Notes: generated by a model not told the origin, from the letters alone. A DNA stretch of 64,000 nt from JAYODW01 sp038116745 (GCA_038116745.1 JAYODW010000008.1:1-64000); one strand, 5' to 3'. Positions 39,131 through 48,367 are shown, counted from the stretch's first letter. Numbers and translations are program-made.

Positions 39131-41623
39131 CTAGAGACGGATACGGACGCCTACCCAGCCTGCCACAGGCGCGCCGGCACCGAGGAAAATCGGGCTTGTG
39201 TTGGCCAGCCCGGGGATCACCTCTGAGGGATCTTCCCCAATCAGTCCAAAGCTCTCGTAATCCTTGTCGAACAGATTGGTCACCTTGGCGAAAACTTCCA
39301 GGCGATCGTTGTGCCGGTAAGCGCCGCGCAGATTGACTACGGCGTAGCCGGGAATTTCGTCGAGCTGGTTCGACTCATCGCCACGCAGGTACTGGCCCGA
39401 GTTGTAAAGCAGCTCGACCCCGAATCGGAATTTTTCCGTAAGAGCGTAGTCCGTGTTCACTTTGAGCTGATGATCAGACACACCGGGTATGCGGTCGCCA
39501 GCTTCCACCGCCAGCTCACCCTCTGCGTCGGCGAACGGATGGTTCGGACTGAGGACCTTGAAGTCGTCTTCGAAAGTGGCGCGGATATAGCTGTAGGCGA
39601 GCGACCAGTCCAACGCGCCGAATTCTCCGGCAAACGCGGATTCAAAGCCCTCGCGCCGGGTCTCATCAACATTGGCGAACAGTCCCGTGCCGCGCCCGGT
39701 GGTCTGAAAAATGATGTCGTCCTTATTGTTGGTCCTGAAATAACCCAGGCGATGAGAGATGCCGCTCCACTCGCCGCGGATCCCGAGCTCGAAGCTTTTG
39801 GCGATCACATCATCGAGCGGCGGGTCTGCCAGAAACGCATTGGGCAGGCGGCACTCGAGATCGATATCGTTGGGGTCCTCGCCCTCGGCAATTGCGTTCG
39901 CTCTGGCCTGTGAGAACACGCCCTCGTTGCACGCGAGCTCTATCGGTGTCGGCGCGCGCGACGACTCGCTGTAGCTGCCATAGGCGTTCAGGCCCTCGGC
40001 GACGTCAAAGGTCAGACCGGCGGTGGGATTTAACCTCGAAAAATGGTGGTCGCCGTTCAGCTCCGGCCGTTCCCCGGAGCGGTCGCGAAGCTTGACCCGG
40101 GTATCGTTCAAACGGCCGCCTACCGTAATCGTCAGTCGCTCGGTCAAATCAAAGGCATCGAGCACATAAGCGCTCCAGGAGCGGGTTGAAGTCGAGACAT
40201 CGGTTGCTTCTTCGTCGACAAAGGTGCCGACGCCGAGCCCGAAGGTACTGCGCGTCGCCGGGTCCAGGAGCGCGAGCTCGGTCAGCGATTCAAAATCGGC
40301 CTCGCCTTTGAAATAGCTGCCGCCGAGGACGAAATGGTTCCCCCGCCCCAGGATGCGCCCCTGGTAGGTCAGGTGCAGGTCGAATCCGTGCGCGTCCTGA
40401 TCCCGTTTGGAGGTGTTATTGATCGCCTCATCACTCAAGACGCCGGTACCGCTGAGCTCATCCGCGCTCAGCTCATCCAGTGAAAAGAGGTCTTCCCCGG
40501 CGAGGGCATTCAGCGCGGCTTCGAGCTGGTCAACATCCGCCACGCCGAGACTGTTCTGCTCGCAGACATCATCTTCATCCAGTCCGAGCTCTTCGAGATC
40601 ATCCTCTTCCAGTCCCTCCAGCAAAGCTTCACCGCTGCTGAGATCGCAGATCGAGAATTCAGAGCTGTCGCCGTTGAAGGATTCCGTGTCGGTAGCCCGG
40701 TAGAAGCCATTCAGGTCAACGCTGAGTTCGTCGCTGAAGCTGAATTCGCCCGCCACCGTGCCCATGTAGAGCTCGTTCTCGGTGATATCGGGGACCGTGA
40801 ACACGCCGTCCCGGTCCACCTCAAGCAGGCCGGCCGGCGCCGGTCCGTTGCCGCGCAGCTCAGAGTTACCGTACTGAAAAGTGGCGTCCAGAAGAGCGCG
40901 CTCCCCCCGGAAGCTGGAGCTGGCGAAGACGTTCAGCGCATCGGAATCGGACGATGCGCGCCAGCCGTCCTCTTCGAAATAGCTCACATTGACGTAGTAA
41001 CCGAGCGAACCGTTGTTACCACCGCTTTCCGCGCTCGTCGTCACGCGTTCCCACGCACCGCCGGATGCTTCGACCTGATGGCCTTCGAAGTTGAAGCCGT
41101 TTTTCATGTCGATGACCAGAGCGCCGCCCAGGGTGTTCAGACCGAACAGCGGATTGCTGCCCCCGACCAGATTCAGGCTGTTGATAGCGGACTCCGGCAG
41201 CAGATCCCAGTTCACCGCATCGCCCAGCGGCTCGTTAACCCGGGCACCGGACTGGTAGACCGCAATACCCTGCGCCAGGCCGAGCAGCGGTGAGACGGCG
41301 TAGCCGCGATACTGCACATCCGGCTGCAGCGGGTTGTTCTGTGCCGAGTTAATGCTGACGCTGCCCAGCTGCGCGTTCAGGAAGTCAGTCAGGTCGAGGG
41401 CGTTTGAACGCTCGAGGGCGTCCGCGTCAGCCGATTGCACGCTGTAGGGCAGTTTGTCCGCCACCATTCCAGGACCGCCTCCAGGGGTCGGCGCGACAAT
41501 CAGAATCTCCTCATCAAAACCCGCACCCTCAGCGCACAGACCTGACTGCGCAAGGCCAGCAAAAAGTAAAGCGAAAATGCCCCGGATGCGGCGGGTGGCA
41601 GAGGGCGTTAATAAAACGGTCAT
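39131..41623 (-). CDS. TonB-dependent outer membrane receptor with acidic loops
   Basis: An 830-residue TonB-dependent receptor. Signal peptide (FALLFAGLAQSGLCAEG), a plug domain (about 40-170: KLPYSVQSADADALERSNAL, DVQYRGYAVSPLLGLAQGIA, GLNTLGGALVIDMKNGF) and a 22-strand barrel ending in a basic-aromatic strand (VAGWVGVRIRL). An acidic insert near residues 325-395 (EGLEEDDLEELGLDEDD) is bounded by two Cys, and a second Cys-bounded acidic loop lies near 570-600. Such loops face outside and may bind cations or a positively charged ligand. It resembles the Fe-citrate/oligomer-uptake type in general layout, and the ligand is unknown. Confidence 0.88.
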   Translation of the reverse strand: MTVLLTPSATRRIRGIFALLFAGLAQSGLCAEGAGFDEEILIVAPTPGGGPGMVADKLPYSVQSADADALERSNALDLTDFLNAQLGSVSINSAQNNPLQPDVQYRGYAVSPLLGLAQGIAVYQSGARVNEPLGDAVNWDLLPESAINSLNLVGGSNPLFGLNTLGGALVIDMKNGFNFEGHQVEASGGAWERVTTSAESGGNNGSLGYYVNVSYFEEDGWRASSDSDALNVFASSSFRGERALLDATFQYGNSELRGNGPAPAGLLEVDRDGVFTVPDITENELYMGTVAGEFSFSDELSVDLNGFYRATDTESFNGDSSEFSICDLSSGEALLEGLEEDDLEELGLDEDDVCEQNSLGVADVDQLEAALNALAGEDLFSLDELSADELSGTGVLSDEAINNTSKRDQDAHGFDLHLTYQGRILGRGNHFVLGGSYFKGEADFESLTELALLDPATRSTFGLGVGTFVDEEATDVSTSTRSWSAYVLDAFDLTERLTITVGGRLNDTRVKLRDRSGERPELNGDHHFSRLNPTAGLTFDVAEGLNAYGSYSESSRAPTPIELACNEGVFSQARANAIAEGEDPNDIDLECRLPNAFLADPPLDDVIAKSFELGIRGEWSGISHRLGYFRTNNKDDIIFQTTGRGTGLFANVDETRREGFESAFAGEFGALDWSLAYSYIRATFEDDFKVLSPNHPFADAEGELAVEAGDRIPGVSDHQLKVNTDYALTEKFRFGVELLYNSGQYLRGDESNQLDEIPGYAVVNLRGAYRHNDRLEVFAKVTNLFDKDYESFGLIGEDPSEVIPGLANTSPIFLGAGAPVAGWVGVRIRL

Positions 41624-41844
41624 CAGAGCGGGGCAGACTTTGAACTCACTGCGGGCATGCTAGCAGACCGCCAGAAAGCCGCTCGGGCGCGATTCGCGCT
41701 GCTGCCATTCACCCCGAGAGTCTGTAACATCACGACCGCGGGAGACTCCACCTCCACGGACCGATGCACTCGTGACCACCGTTTCGAGTAGTTCCAGCTC
41801 TATGGAAAAGGGCTGCAGAAATAAAAACAGGATAGATTTGCCCA

Positions 41845-43206
41845 ATGGACGTTGCTCCCTTCAAAAGTAGTGAAGAGAACCTGTTCTCGCTTCTTCTTGG
41901 CGGGGACATCCTCATGCTTCTACTCGTGGTGACCGGCCTCGGTGAGGCGGTCTCCCACTCTGAATCCGGCCTGTGGATGCCAGCGCTGCTGTTTGTCTGC
42001 GTGACGGTGCTCACGTCCTCAATTCTGGATCTCTACACGCCGATCGCACCTGACAAAACAAAATCGCCGCTGGGTCAGGCGCTGCTTGCGATCAGTATTC
42101 CCGTGGTCGTCACGATGCTGCTATTCAGTCAGCAGCCCTCTGATTACCTGTTCTGGGGCCTTGTGGGGTGTGCCTTTCTCGTGCTTCAACGTGGCTGGCG
42201 TGCTGCGGTCAACGCCCTTCTGAACCGACAGGTATTTCTGAAGCACGTTCTGGTGATCGGCACCTCGGACCGAGCGCTGGAAGCGCGCAGACTGGTCGAG
42301 CTGTCCCGCACCCATGATTTCTCCGGTTTCGTCCAATCGACTTACGACCTGCGCAGCGATGAACTGAACGAGGAAGATATCGTCTGCGACATCGACGAGA
42401 TAGCGGAATACGTTTCGAGTCATCCAGTCGACATCATCGTTAACGCGCTAAAGGAACGCCGCGGAAACCTGCCGACGGCGCAGCTGTTGCGCTGCAAATT
42501 ACTGGGCGCAGCGACCGTCGATTTCCCCACGTTCTATGAACACATGGCGGGCAAGCTGCCGGTCGAAGACATGAATCCGAGCTGGCTGGTTTTCAACAGC
42601 GGTTTTCACGTCCCGCGATTGAGCCGCCTGGTCAAGCGCTGGTGGGACATTCTGCTGGCGGCGATAGGTCTCGCCATCAGCCTGCCGCTGCTGCCGCTGA
42701 TTGCTGTGGCCGTGAAGCTGACCTCGCCCGGTCCGGTTCTCTACCAGCAGACCCGTATCGGCGAAGGCGGCAAGACATTCACAATCCTTAAATTCCGCAG
42801 CATGCGCTCAGACGCTGAAGCGAGTACCGGTGCCGTCATGTCCAAGCCGGGCGACCCGCGCATTACGCCCTTCGGCCAATTCCTGCGCCGATCCCGTCTG
42901 GATGAGCTGCCGCAGCTGTTTAATATTCTACGTGGCGACATGAGCTTTATCGGACCGCGACCGGAGCGCCCGGAATTTGTGGAGGAAATCGTTAAATCGA
43001 CGCCGTACTACGTTGAACGGCACTTCATCAAGCCCGGGCTGACCGGCTGGGCGCAAATCAAGTATCCCTACGGCGACTCTCTCGGAGACACCGTGGAAAA
43101 GCTTCGCTATGACCTTTACTACATCAATAATTTTAATTTTCTGCTTGACGTATTTATCCTTCTGGAGACGGTAAAAGTCGTGCTGAAACAGAAATACGGG
43201 CGCTGA
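41845..43206 (+). CDS. Polyprenyl-phosphate sugar transferase, TIGR03013 (PEP-CTERM/XrtA-associated) type
   Basis: A 453-residue priming glycosyltransferase of the bacterial sugar transferase family. Four N-terminal membrane segments, a Rossmann-like middle domain (HVLVIGTSDRALEARRLVEL), then the catalytic half: RLVKRWWDILLAAIGLAISL, ILKFRSMRSDAEAS, FIGPRPERPEFV and KPGLTGWAQIKYPYGDS. The PERPEFV and YDLYYINNFNF blocks and the preceding SWLVFNSGFH match TIGR03013, found with exosortase systems. It loads the first sugar phosphate on undecaprenyl phosphate for an exopolysaccharide. No exosortase or other polysaccharide gene is visible here. The PilZ gene follows after three bases. Confidence 0.88.
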   Translation: MDVAPFKSSEENLFSLLLGGDILMLLLVVTGLGEAVSHSESGLWMPALLFVCVTVLTSSILDLYTPIAPDKTKSPLGQALLAISIPVVVTMLLFSQQPSDYLFWGLVGCAFLVLQRGWRAAVNALLNRQVFLKHVLVIGTSDRALEARRLVELSRTHDFSGFVQSTYDLRSDELNEEDIVCDIDEIAEYVSSHPVDIIVNALKERRGNLPTAQLLRCKLLGAATVDFPTFYEHMAGKLPVEDMNPSWLVFNSGFHVPRLSRLVKRWWDILLAAIGLAISLPLLPLIAVAVKLTSPGPVLYQQTRIGEGGKTFTILKFRSMRSDAEASTGAVMSKPGDPRITPFGQFLRRSRLDELPQLFNILRGDMSFIGPRPERPEFVEEIVKSTPYYVERHFIKPGLTGWAQIKYPYGDSLGDTVEKLRYDLYYINNFNFLLDVFILLETVKVVLKQKYGR

Positions 43207-43209
43207 AAC

Positions 43210-43875
43210 GTGGTTGAAATCACTCCGGATCTCGGCAAGCGGCTTTTCATTGAACTGGGCAGTGACCTCATCGTTGAAGTCGACGCCGACGGCACTCGGA
43301 TTCCCTGCACCTTTCTCGGCATGCGGGTGGGGGCATACCTCATCGCTCGGCCAGGCGCGGAAGGCCTTTTATTGGAGCACATTCGCGACAAGCAGCTGAC
43401 CCTGAAGTACTACCAGAATGGAGAGGTACTCGGCTTCACCTGCCGCCTCGTCGGCCACGTGGAAACGCCCGAACCCTTGTGTTTCTTCGAATACCCCCGA
43501 GCCATCACCAACTTCAATATCCGTCGGCAACATCGCTACGACTGCTTCGTGCCGGGCTCCTTGAGCATCGCGCACGCGGTGGTCGGATGCGCCATTGTCA
43601 ACATCAGCCGGGACGGATGCATGTGCCGGGTGAGCGACTTCCGGCTGAGCGATACGAGCGATCCCGGGCCGGTAACGCTGAGCCTCGAGGACGAGCAGAC
43701 CGGCGCGGTCGTGGAGGTTTCCGGCCTTATTCGCAGCTGGAAACAATCGGAACAGTCGGCCGACCTGGGGATCCAGTTCACCGGACGTAATCTGGCTTTC
43801 GACGTGGCCCTGCACGCCATGGTGCCGCGTCTGAGCGAGCATAAAGATGGCGGAGAATCGGAATCCGCCAGCTAA
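43210..43875 (+). CDS. PilZ-domain c-di-GMP-binding protein (YcgR-like)
   Basis: A 221-residue protein with an N-terminal YcgR-like beta domain (about 1-95) and a PilZ domain (about 98-210). The c-di-GMP motif RRQHR (about 107-111) and the second motif NISRDGC (about 134-140) are both intact, so it should bind c-di-GMP. The start is GTG, three bases behind the sugar-transferase gene, which makes control of the exopolysaccharide step by c-di-GMP plausible. YcgR-like proteins can also act on flagella, but no flagellar gene is here. Confidence 0.88.
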   Translation: MVEITPDLGKRLFIELGSDLIVEVDADGTRIPCTFLGMRVGAYLIARPGAEGLLLEHIRDKQLTLKYYQNGEVLGFTCRLVGHVETPEPLCFFEYPRAITNFNIRRQHRYDCFVPGSLSIAHAVVGCAIVNISRDGCMCRVSDFRLSDTSDPGPVTLSLEDEQTGAVVEVSGLIRSWKQSEQSADLGIQFTGRNLAFDVALHAMVPRLSEHKDGGESESAS

Positions 43876-44225
43876 GGCGTGCTCGAAACCACTGGCGTCT
43901 GCCGAAACACACGCCTATACTCGCGCGTCCCGGCGTCGATCGGCGCCTGCTTGAGAGCCATACCCTGCACCGGTGCCCCCGAATTTACGTTCATCAAGCC
44001 TTGAGGTAATCCAACCTCAAGCGCGTGGTCCGAAAAATCCGGACGCGCTGCAAGCAGAGATAACTCAGGAATCAACCACCCCGTCACGAACCGCTCGTCC
44101 CGGATCTGCCCTGGTATACAGGCGTCGGGCGATGGAATCGCGGCGGGATGGACATCGCTATCACGTTCAGTGTGTTGGAGCGCAGATAGTGCAACGGCGA
44201 CAGCACACAGATTGAGGATAGCAAT
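43876..44225. other. Intergenic region before the RRM protein gene
   Basis: 350 bases without a convincing gene. A minus-strand frame (43872-44087, 71 codons) has no recognisable domain and no ribosome site. The base composition is less GC-rich than that of the neighbours. The last part may be a long mRNA leader for the RRM gene, as in cold-inducible RRM genes, but I see no known element. Confidence 0.5.
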
Positions 44226-44501
44226 ATGATGAATCTCTACGTAGGCAACCTGCCTTACAGCGCCACCGAAGACGACCTGCGCAATGCGTTTGCGGCTTTC
44301 GGCGAGGTTTCCAGGGTCAGCGTTGTCATGGACAAATTTTCGGGCCGTTCGAAGGGTTTCGCGTTTGTCGAAATGCCTGACTCGTCAGCTGCGGACGCGG
44401 CCATCAAGGCTCTGAACGAGTCCAACATGGGTGGACGTAACATTAAGGTCAATGAGGCCCGGCCGCGCACGGAGCGCCCGCCGCGCGGTCCTCGCTACTG
44501 A
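44226..44501 (+). CDS. RRM-domain RNA-binding protein
   Basis: A 91-residue single RNA-recognition-motif protein. RNP2 is LYVGNL (about 4-9), RNP1 is KGFAFVEM (about 43-50), and the C-terminus is basic and short (RPRTERPPRGPRY). Such small RRM proteins bind single-stranded RNA, often cold- or stress-induced. GAGGATAG lies just before an ATGATG pair, so the second ATG (44229) may also be used. It has its own transcription unit with a hairpin at its end. Confidence 0.92.
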   Translation: MMNLYVGNLPYSATEDDLRNAFAAFGEVSRVSVVMDKFSGRSKGFAFVEMPDSSAADAAIKALNESNMGGRNIKVNEARPRTERPPRGPRY

Positions 44502-44540
44502 GCCCACCCGCTCGGTTCGTTGCCAGTGAGGACGGGCTCA
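44499..44540. terminator. Hairpin between the RRM gene and a converging SDR gene
   Basis: TGAGCCC (44499-44505) and GGGCTCA (44534-44540) are perfect arms, and several inner bases pair as well. It begins on the RRM stop codon, with no T-run. A bidirectional terminator is plausible. Confidence 0.4.
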
Positions 44541-44550
44541 GCGCCCGCCT

Positions 44551-45312
44551 TCACTGCGCAACCCAGCCGCCATCGACCGGCAGCGCCACGCCGGTCACAT
44601 AGCTCGACCGGTCGGAAAGCAGCCACGTCACCGCGTCCGCTATTTCAGTCGGGCCGGCCACACGCCTCATCGGCACCGTACCGATCAGCTGATCACGGAT
44701 TTTTACACTCGCATCAGTGACCCGGTTCAGCATCGGGGTATCGATGAAACCCGGGCAGACCGCGTTCACACGCACCTTCCTGGACGCGTACTCCAGGGCT
44801 ACGGTCTTGGTCAGCCCGACCACACCGTGCTTGGCTGAGTTGTAACCCGCTGCTCCGGGGATCCCGATCAGGCCGGCCGCAGACGCTGTGCTGACAATGC
44901 TGCCACCCCCGCCCTGTTTGACCATCTGCGCAATCTCACACTTCATGCAAATGAAAACGCCGGTCAGGTTGACCCGCATGACCCGTTCCCAGTCCTCCAC
45001 CGACAGATCCAGAATTTTCGCCGTTGGACCCTCAATCCCCGCATTGTTGAATGCACCGTCAAGGCTGCCGTAGCGCTGCACAACGCCGTCTATCAGGGCG
45101 CTCATACCAGCGAAATCGGCGACGTCGGCATGGTGGTACTCGGCTTGACCCCCTGCCTGGACAATGGTCTCGACTGTCTCCTGCCCGGCGACATCCTGCA
45201 GGTCGGCCACGACAACCCTGGCACCCTCAGCGGCTAACGTCGTCGCCGTCGCACGACCAATGCCGGTGCTGCCACCGGTTACCAGAATCGTTTTCTCATG
45301 CAGCAAAGCCAT
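44551..45312 (-). CDS. Short-chain dehydrogenase/reductase (FabG-like)
   Basis: A 253-residue classical SDR. Cofactor motif LVTGGSTGIGRATATTLAAE, VADLQD for NAD preference, NNAGIEGPTAKILD, catalytic Ser in STASAAGLIG and active-site YNSAK. The C-terminal SSYVTGVALPVDGGWVAQ is standard. It should oxidise a secondary alcohol or reduce a ketone. GGAGGAA just upstream of ATG 45312 sets the start and excludes the longer frame. It diverges from the SnoaL-like gene 145 bases away, so the two may share control. Confidence 0.88.
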   Translation of the reverse strand: MALLHEKTILVTGGSTGIGRATATTLAAEGARVVVADLQDVAGQETVETIVQAGGQAEYHHADVADFAGMSALIDGVVQRYGSLDGAFNNAGIEGPTAKILDLSVEDWERVMRVNLTGVFICMKCEIAQMVKQGGGGSIVSTASAAGLIGIPGAAGYNSAKHGVVGLTKTVALEYASRKVRVNAVCPGFIDTPMLNRVTDASVKIRDQLIGTVPMRRVAGPTEIADAVTWLLSDRSSYVTGVALPVDGGWVAQ

Positions 45313-45457
45313 GTGCTGTTCCTCCCGTCGTACTGTGCATCGGGACCGCCCATCGGTCCGCACGCTGATGCGAGTGGTCTATCCTACGCAGAGCGGGGAA
45401 AAACCGTCGAGTCAGCGACAACCCAGCTCAATAACCGATCCACGCAGGAGACCTTCT

Positions 45458-45913
45458 ATGACGCCGGAAGACATCGTCCAGACACTGTGGGATCGGGAAA
45501 TGATCCGCGAGCTGACCTATGCCTATGGACTGGCGATCGAAGCGCAGGATGAAGAGCGCATGGCCGCCTTGTTTCTTCCCGATGGCTCAGTCGACTTCAG
45601 TTCGCTCGGACGCGGGGTGATCCAGGGCCACGAGGCGCTCAAGAGTTTTTATCGAGAAACCTGGCCGCTGCGGGTGCGACCGTTCTTTACCAATCACGTG
45701 ATTCAGGTGGATGGCGATCGCGCATCGGGAATTTGCTCACTGGAGAACCGGGCTACCCGGGACGGAATCAGCCTGATCGGGGCGGGGCGCCTGCATGACA
45801 CCTATGCGCGGATCGACGGGGAGTGGAAATTCGCAACCCGTCGGGTCGAAATGTTCTACTTCGTGCCCCTGACCGAGGGCTGGGCCGGCCAGGACGGTCC
45901 CGGCCGGCTCTGA
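45458..45913 (+). CDS. SnoaL/NTF2-like protein
   Basis: A 151-residue alpha+beta-cone protein: REMIRELTYAYGLAIEAQDE, MAALFLPDGSVDFSSLGRGV, then ITRDG-type strands (SLIGAGRLHDTYARIDGEWK). This is the bile-acid 7-alpha-dehydratase/SnoaL-like pattern with Tyr and Asp in the pocket, used as dehydratases or isomerases in sterol and aromatic degradation. GCAGGAG seven bases upstream of ATG 45458 supports the start. It is divergent from the SDR and converges on the Rieske oxygenase gene, in line with a ring-degradation cluster. Confidence 0.82.
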   Translation: MTPEDIVQTLWDREMIRELTYAYGLAIEAQDEERMAALFLPDGSVDFSSLGRGVIQGHEALKSFYRETWPLRVRPFFTNHVIQVDGDRASGICSLENRATRDGISLIGAGRLHDTYARIDGEWKFATRRVEMFYFVPLTEGWAGQDGPGRL

Positions 45914-45943
45914 GCGCGCCGCCGCATGACTGACTTGTCTGCG

Positions 45944-47167
45944 CTACTCCACAAAGGCGCTTAGTCGTGGCGTTACCCGCAGGTGCTGCGGGATGTGGTC
46001 TCGACCGAGCCGTCGGTCGAGCTCCTCATGCCAGTGATAGATGCGCCGCTCCTGGTAGGAAAGGGCTACACCTGTAAACCCCGGCGACTCGATAGTTGCC
46101 TGCATTGGTTCAGCCAGCTGGATGTCTTCGTCGAGAATGCGCTGAAAATTCGCGATTCGCGTCGGCCACAGCTCAGCGTGGGCACCGCCGTCCCCATCGG
46201 GCGCAAACCACATGACGTCCAGCACGCTGCGCTTCCGCCCTACCGGCCAGATCGCGACGCAGGGGACCGCCGTCGCAGCGATCGGCACAATAAGATTCGG
46301 GAACACGCAGTAGCTTGGGTTGTGCTCGCGCTCAATCGCGGTTGCGCCATGCAACTCCACTGCTCCCACGGCGCCGGGGTCAACCCAGTCAGCTCGACGA
46401 TGCGGCGACAGCATGACCGAGTGTCCGTTTCGCCACAGGTGAATGCTCGTGCCCTGGTTATCAAAGATGCGGTGGGTGGTGCGCGGATGCAGGAGGTTGA
46501 AGTGGTAGGCCTCCAGGAAGTTGTCGACGAGAACTTTGTAGTGGCAGTTGATCTCCTTCGAATACCGCTCGACCAGACGCAGGCTCGCCAGCGAGAGATG
46601 TGCCCAGAAGCGCACCACCGGCTGCAGAAATCGCTCAAGCGGCTCCGCTTCTGGGTCCTCATTAATAAACAGCCAGTTAGCGAAGCGCTCGCAGCGGACC
46701 GGCGTCAGGCCGCGGCAGGACGCGTCAAACCCATGCCAGTCGCGCGGCTCGGTCACGCTCCGCAGGGCACCGGCGCGGTCGTAGCTCCATCCGTGATAGC
46801 CGCACACGAGGCGCGCTCCCGCGGTGCCTCGCGGATCACGCAGCACCGGTGCGCCTCGATGCCGGCAGGTGTTGTAGAACGCCCGAATTTCATCGTCATC
46901 ACCACGGACGACGACGATGGGCGCCCGTCCGTGTTGCCATAGAAAGTAGCTGCCTGAAACCGGCAGTTCGTCTACGTGCCCGGCATAGAGCCAGGTCTGC
47001 CCCCACAAGCGTTGACGCTCCAGAGCGAAAAACGCCGGGTCGGTATAGCGCCCCGCCGGCAAGTCACTCAGGGTAGGAAAACCTGGCGGCGGCGCGGTCC
47101 GCTTACGCTCGGCCGCAACCCGCTGCATCCAGTTCTCAACCGTGGCGCGGTCCAGGCCCGGGCTCAT
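45944..47167 (-). CDS. Rieske-type ring-hydroxylating oxygenase alpha subunit
   Basis: A 407-residue Rieske oxygenase large subunit. The 2Fe-2S site is CRHRGAP plus VCGYHGWSYD (about 100-130), and the mononuclear iron site is DNFLEAYHFNLLHPRT (about 213-228). It should hydroxylate or demethylate an aromatic, quaternary amine or steroid substrate with electrons from a separate reductase. The closest general type is the carnitine/stachydrine-like or terminal-oxygenase group. ATG 47167 is preceded by GAGG and begins 10 bases after the PhyH stop, so the two are one operon. No reductase or beta subunit is present here. Confidence 0.88.
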   Translation of the reverse strand: MSPGLDRATVENWMQRVAAERKRTAPPPGFPTLSDLPAGRYTDPAFFALERQRLWGQTWLYAGHVDELPVSGSYFLWQHGRAPIVVVRGDDDEIRAFYNTCRHRGAPVLRDPRGTAGARLVCGYHGWSYDRAGALRSVTEPRDWHGFDASCRGLTPVRCERFANWLFINEDPEAEPLERFLQPVVRFWAHLSLASLRLVERYSKEINCHYKVLVDNFLEAYHFNLLHPRTTHRIFDNQGTSIHLWRNGHSVMLSPHRRADWVDPGAVGAVELHGATAIEREHNPSYCVFPNLIVPIAATAVPCVAIWPVGRKRSVLDVMWFAPDGDGGAHAELWPTRIANFQRILDEDIQLAEPMQATIESPGFTGVALSYQERRIYHWHEELDRRLGRDHIPQHLRVTPRLSAFVE

Positions 47168-47177
47168 GTCCCAAGCC

Positions 47178-47966
47178 TCATGCAGCGACGGGTTCCAGCA
47201 GAGCGGACGCTGGCGCGGGCGAGAGTGGCGCGAAATCACGTGCCGCGAAATGCTCAGCCCGCGTGGGACGCGCGATGGCATTGTCCACCCGGTTATAGCT
47301 CAGGTAGACCAGATGCCGGGGAAAAGGCGACAGGTTCGGCCCCGAAGCGTGCGCGATACAGCTGTCAAAAATCGTCACTGAACCCGGCGGTCCCTTGGGC
47401 GCCACAAGCCCTCCGCGTGCTGCCAACTGCGACACGGTCATGTCGGACAGGCTGGGGATCGGCGTCGTGCCCGGTACTTCCAGCACCTCGTAGTCGATCA
47501 GCCCGTCACGGTGCGATCCGGGTATGTAGACAATAGGGCCGTTGAACTCGTTGATCTCATTCAGATAAATGCCAATGCTCACCGCACGCGGCTGAGGCAT
47601 GCCGTCATGAAGCTTCCACGGTGCATAGTCCTGATGCCAGGGCAGGCTCAGACGTCCGAAGGGCTGCTTGAGAATGATCTTGTACTGGTGGCAGTAAAGT
47701 GGCCCCCCAAGCAGCTGTTCGGCAAGCGTCAGCAGACGCTCATCGCTCAACAGACGCGCGAACAGCTCACTATGGCGCTGCATCGCGGTGGTGCCGAGAA
47801 ACTCTCCGCTGTCCGCGCGCAGATGGGTATCCAGAACCTGCCGGAACAGGAGCTCCTGTTCGACGTACAGGGCGGCGACCTCCGCCGCGGAAAACAGCTC
47901 AGGCAGGAAAACCAGGCCATCGGACCGATAGCAGTCGAGCTGCGACCGCGTCAGCCGCACGGACAC
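47178..47966 (-). CDS. Phytanoyl-CoA dioxygenase (PhyH) family oxygenase
   Basis: A 262-residue Fe(II)/2-oxoglutarate oxygenase. LDCYRSDGLVFLPELFSAAE is the usual PhyH start. The iron ligands are HQD in LPWHQDYAPWK (about 118-120) and the distal His in FDSCIAHASGPN, with the 2-oxoglutarate Arg in PRHLVYLSYNR. It likely hydroxylates an unactivated carbon next to an acid or acyl-CoA. It is encoded upstream of the Rieske oxygenase in the same operon. The substrate is not known. Confidence 0.87.
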   Translation of the reverse strand: MSVRLTRSQLDCYRSDGLVFLPELFSAAEVAALYVEQELLFRQVLDTHLRADSGEFLGTTAMQRHSELFARLLSDERLLTLAEQLLGGPLYCHQYKIILKQPFGRLSLPWHQDYAPWKLHDGMPQPRAVSIGIYLNEINEFNGPIVYIPGSHRDGLIDYEVLEVPGTTPIPSLSDMTVSQLAARGGLVAPKGPPGSVTIFDSCIAHASGPNLSPFPRHLVYLSYNRVDNAIARPTRAEHFAARDFAPLSPAPASALLEPVAA

Positions 47967-48000
47967 AGCTCAACAGATTGCCAGCACAATATTTTTGAGT

Positions 48001-48273
48001 TCAGGGGGTGATGCGCGACACCAGAACACGCGCGCCCTGCGGCCCGTACTGCTCGCAATGCGGGATCCCGCTATCCAGCGAAAACTCGTCACCCGCACAG
48101 CAGGTAGTCGTACCGTCGTCGGTGATGACGCTGATCTGACCGTCAAGCACCAACGCTTTGACCGAGAAATCGTGGGTATGGCGCTCATTGAAAAGGTTGG
48201 CTTCGCGCTCGATCAGCTCGGGTTCCGGATACCCGCCGGCGGCTAGCGAAGCTCTGAAGCTGTCTTCGTTCAT
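48001..48273 (-). CDS. Small cupin protein (AraC-like cupin fold)
   Basis: A 90-residue single cupin barrel: LFNERHTHDFSVKALVLDGQ holds the metal-type His residues, and DEFSLDSGIPHCEQYGPQGA the second motif. No DNA-binding domain is attached. Similar small cupins are enzymes, metal-binding sensors or sugar isomerases. The start at 48273 is preferred since the longer frame contains no domain. It lies 34 bases upstream of the PhyH gene and divergent from the Baeyer-Villiger enzyme, so it may be part of the same unit. Confidence 0.72.
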   Translation of the reverse strand: MNEDSFRASLAAGGYPEPELIEREANLFNERHTHDFSVKALVLDGQISVITDDGTTTCCAGDEFSLDSGIPHCEQYGPQGARVLVSRITP

Positions 48274-48367
48274 GGTCGTGACCTTGTACAGGGGGGCGGC
48301 AAAACTATACAACAGGGCGGGCGGAAAACACGTAGCCAGGACGCGGGCACCAAGGGAGGGCAGAGAC

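Noticed and set aside
40407..40703. Serine-rich 98-codon plus-strand frame
   Set aside because: It is the reverse image of the acidic Asp/Glu-rich receptor loop (GAT/GAG codons read as Ser) and has no start signal.
43872..44087. 71-codon minus-strand frame after the PilZ gene
   Set aside because: No domain, no ribosome site and overlap with the PilZ stop. Kept only as part of the intergenic description.
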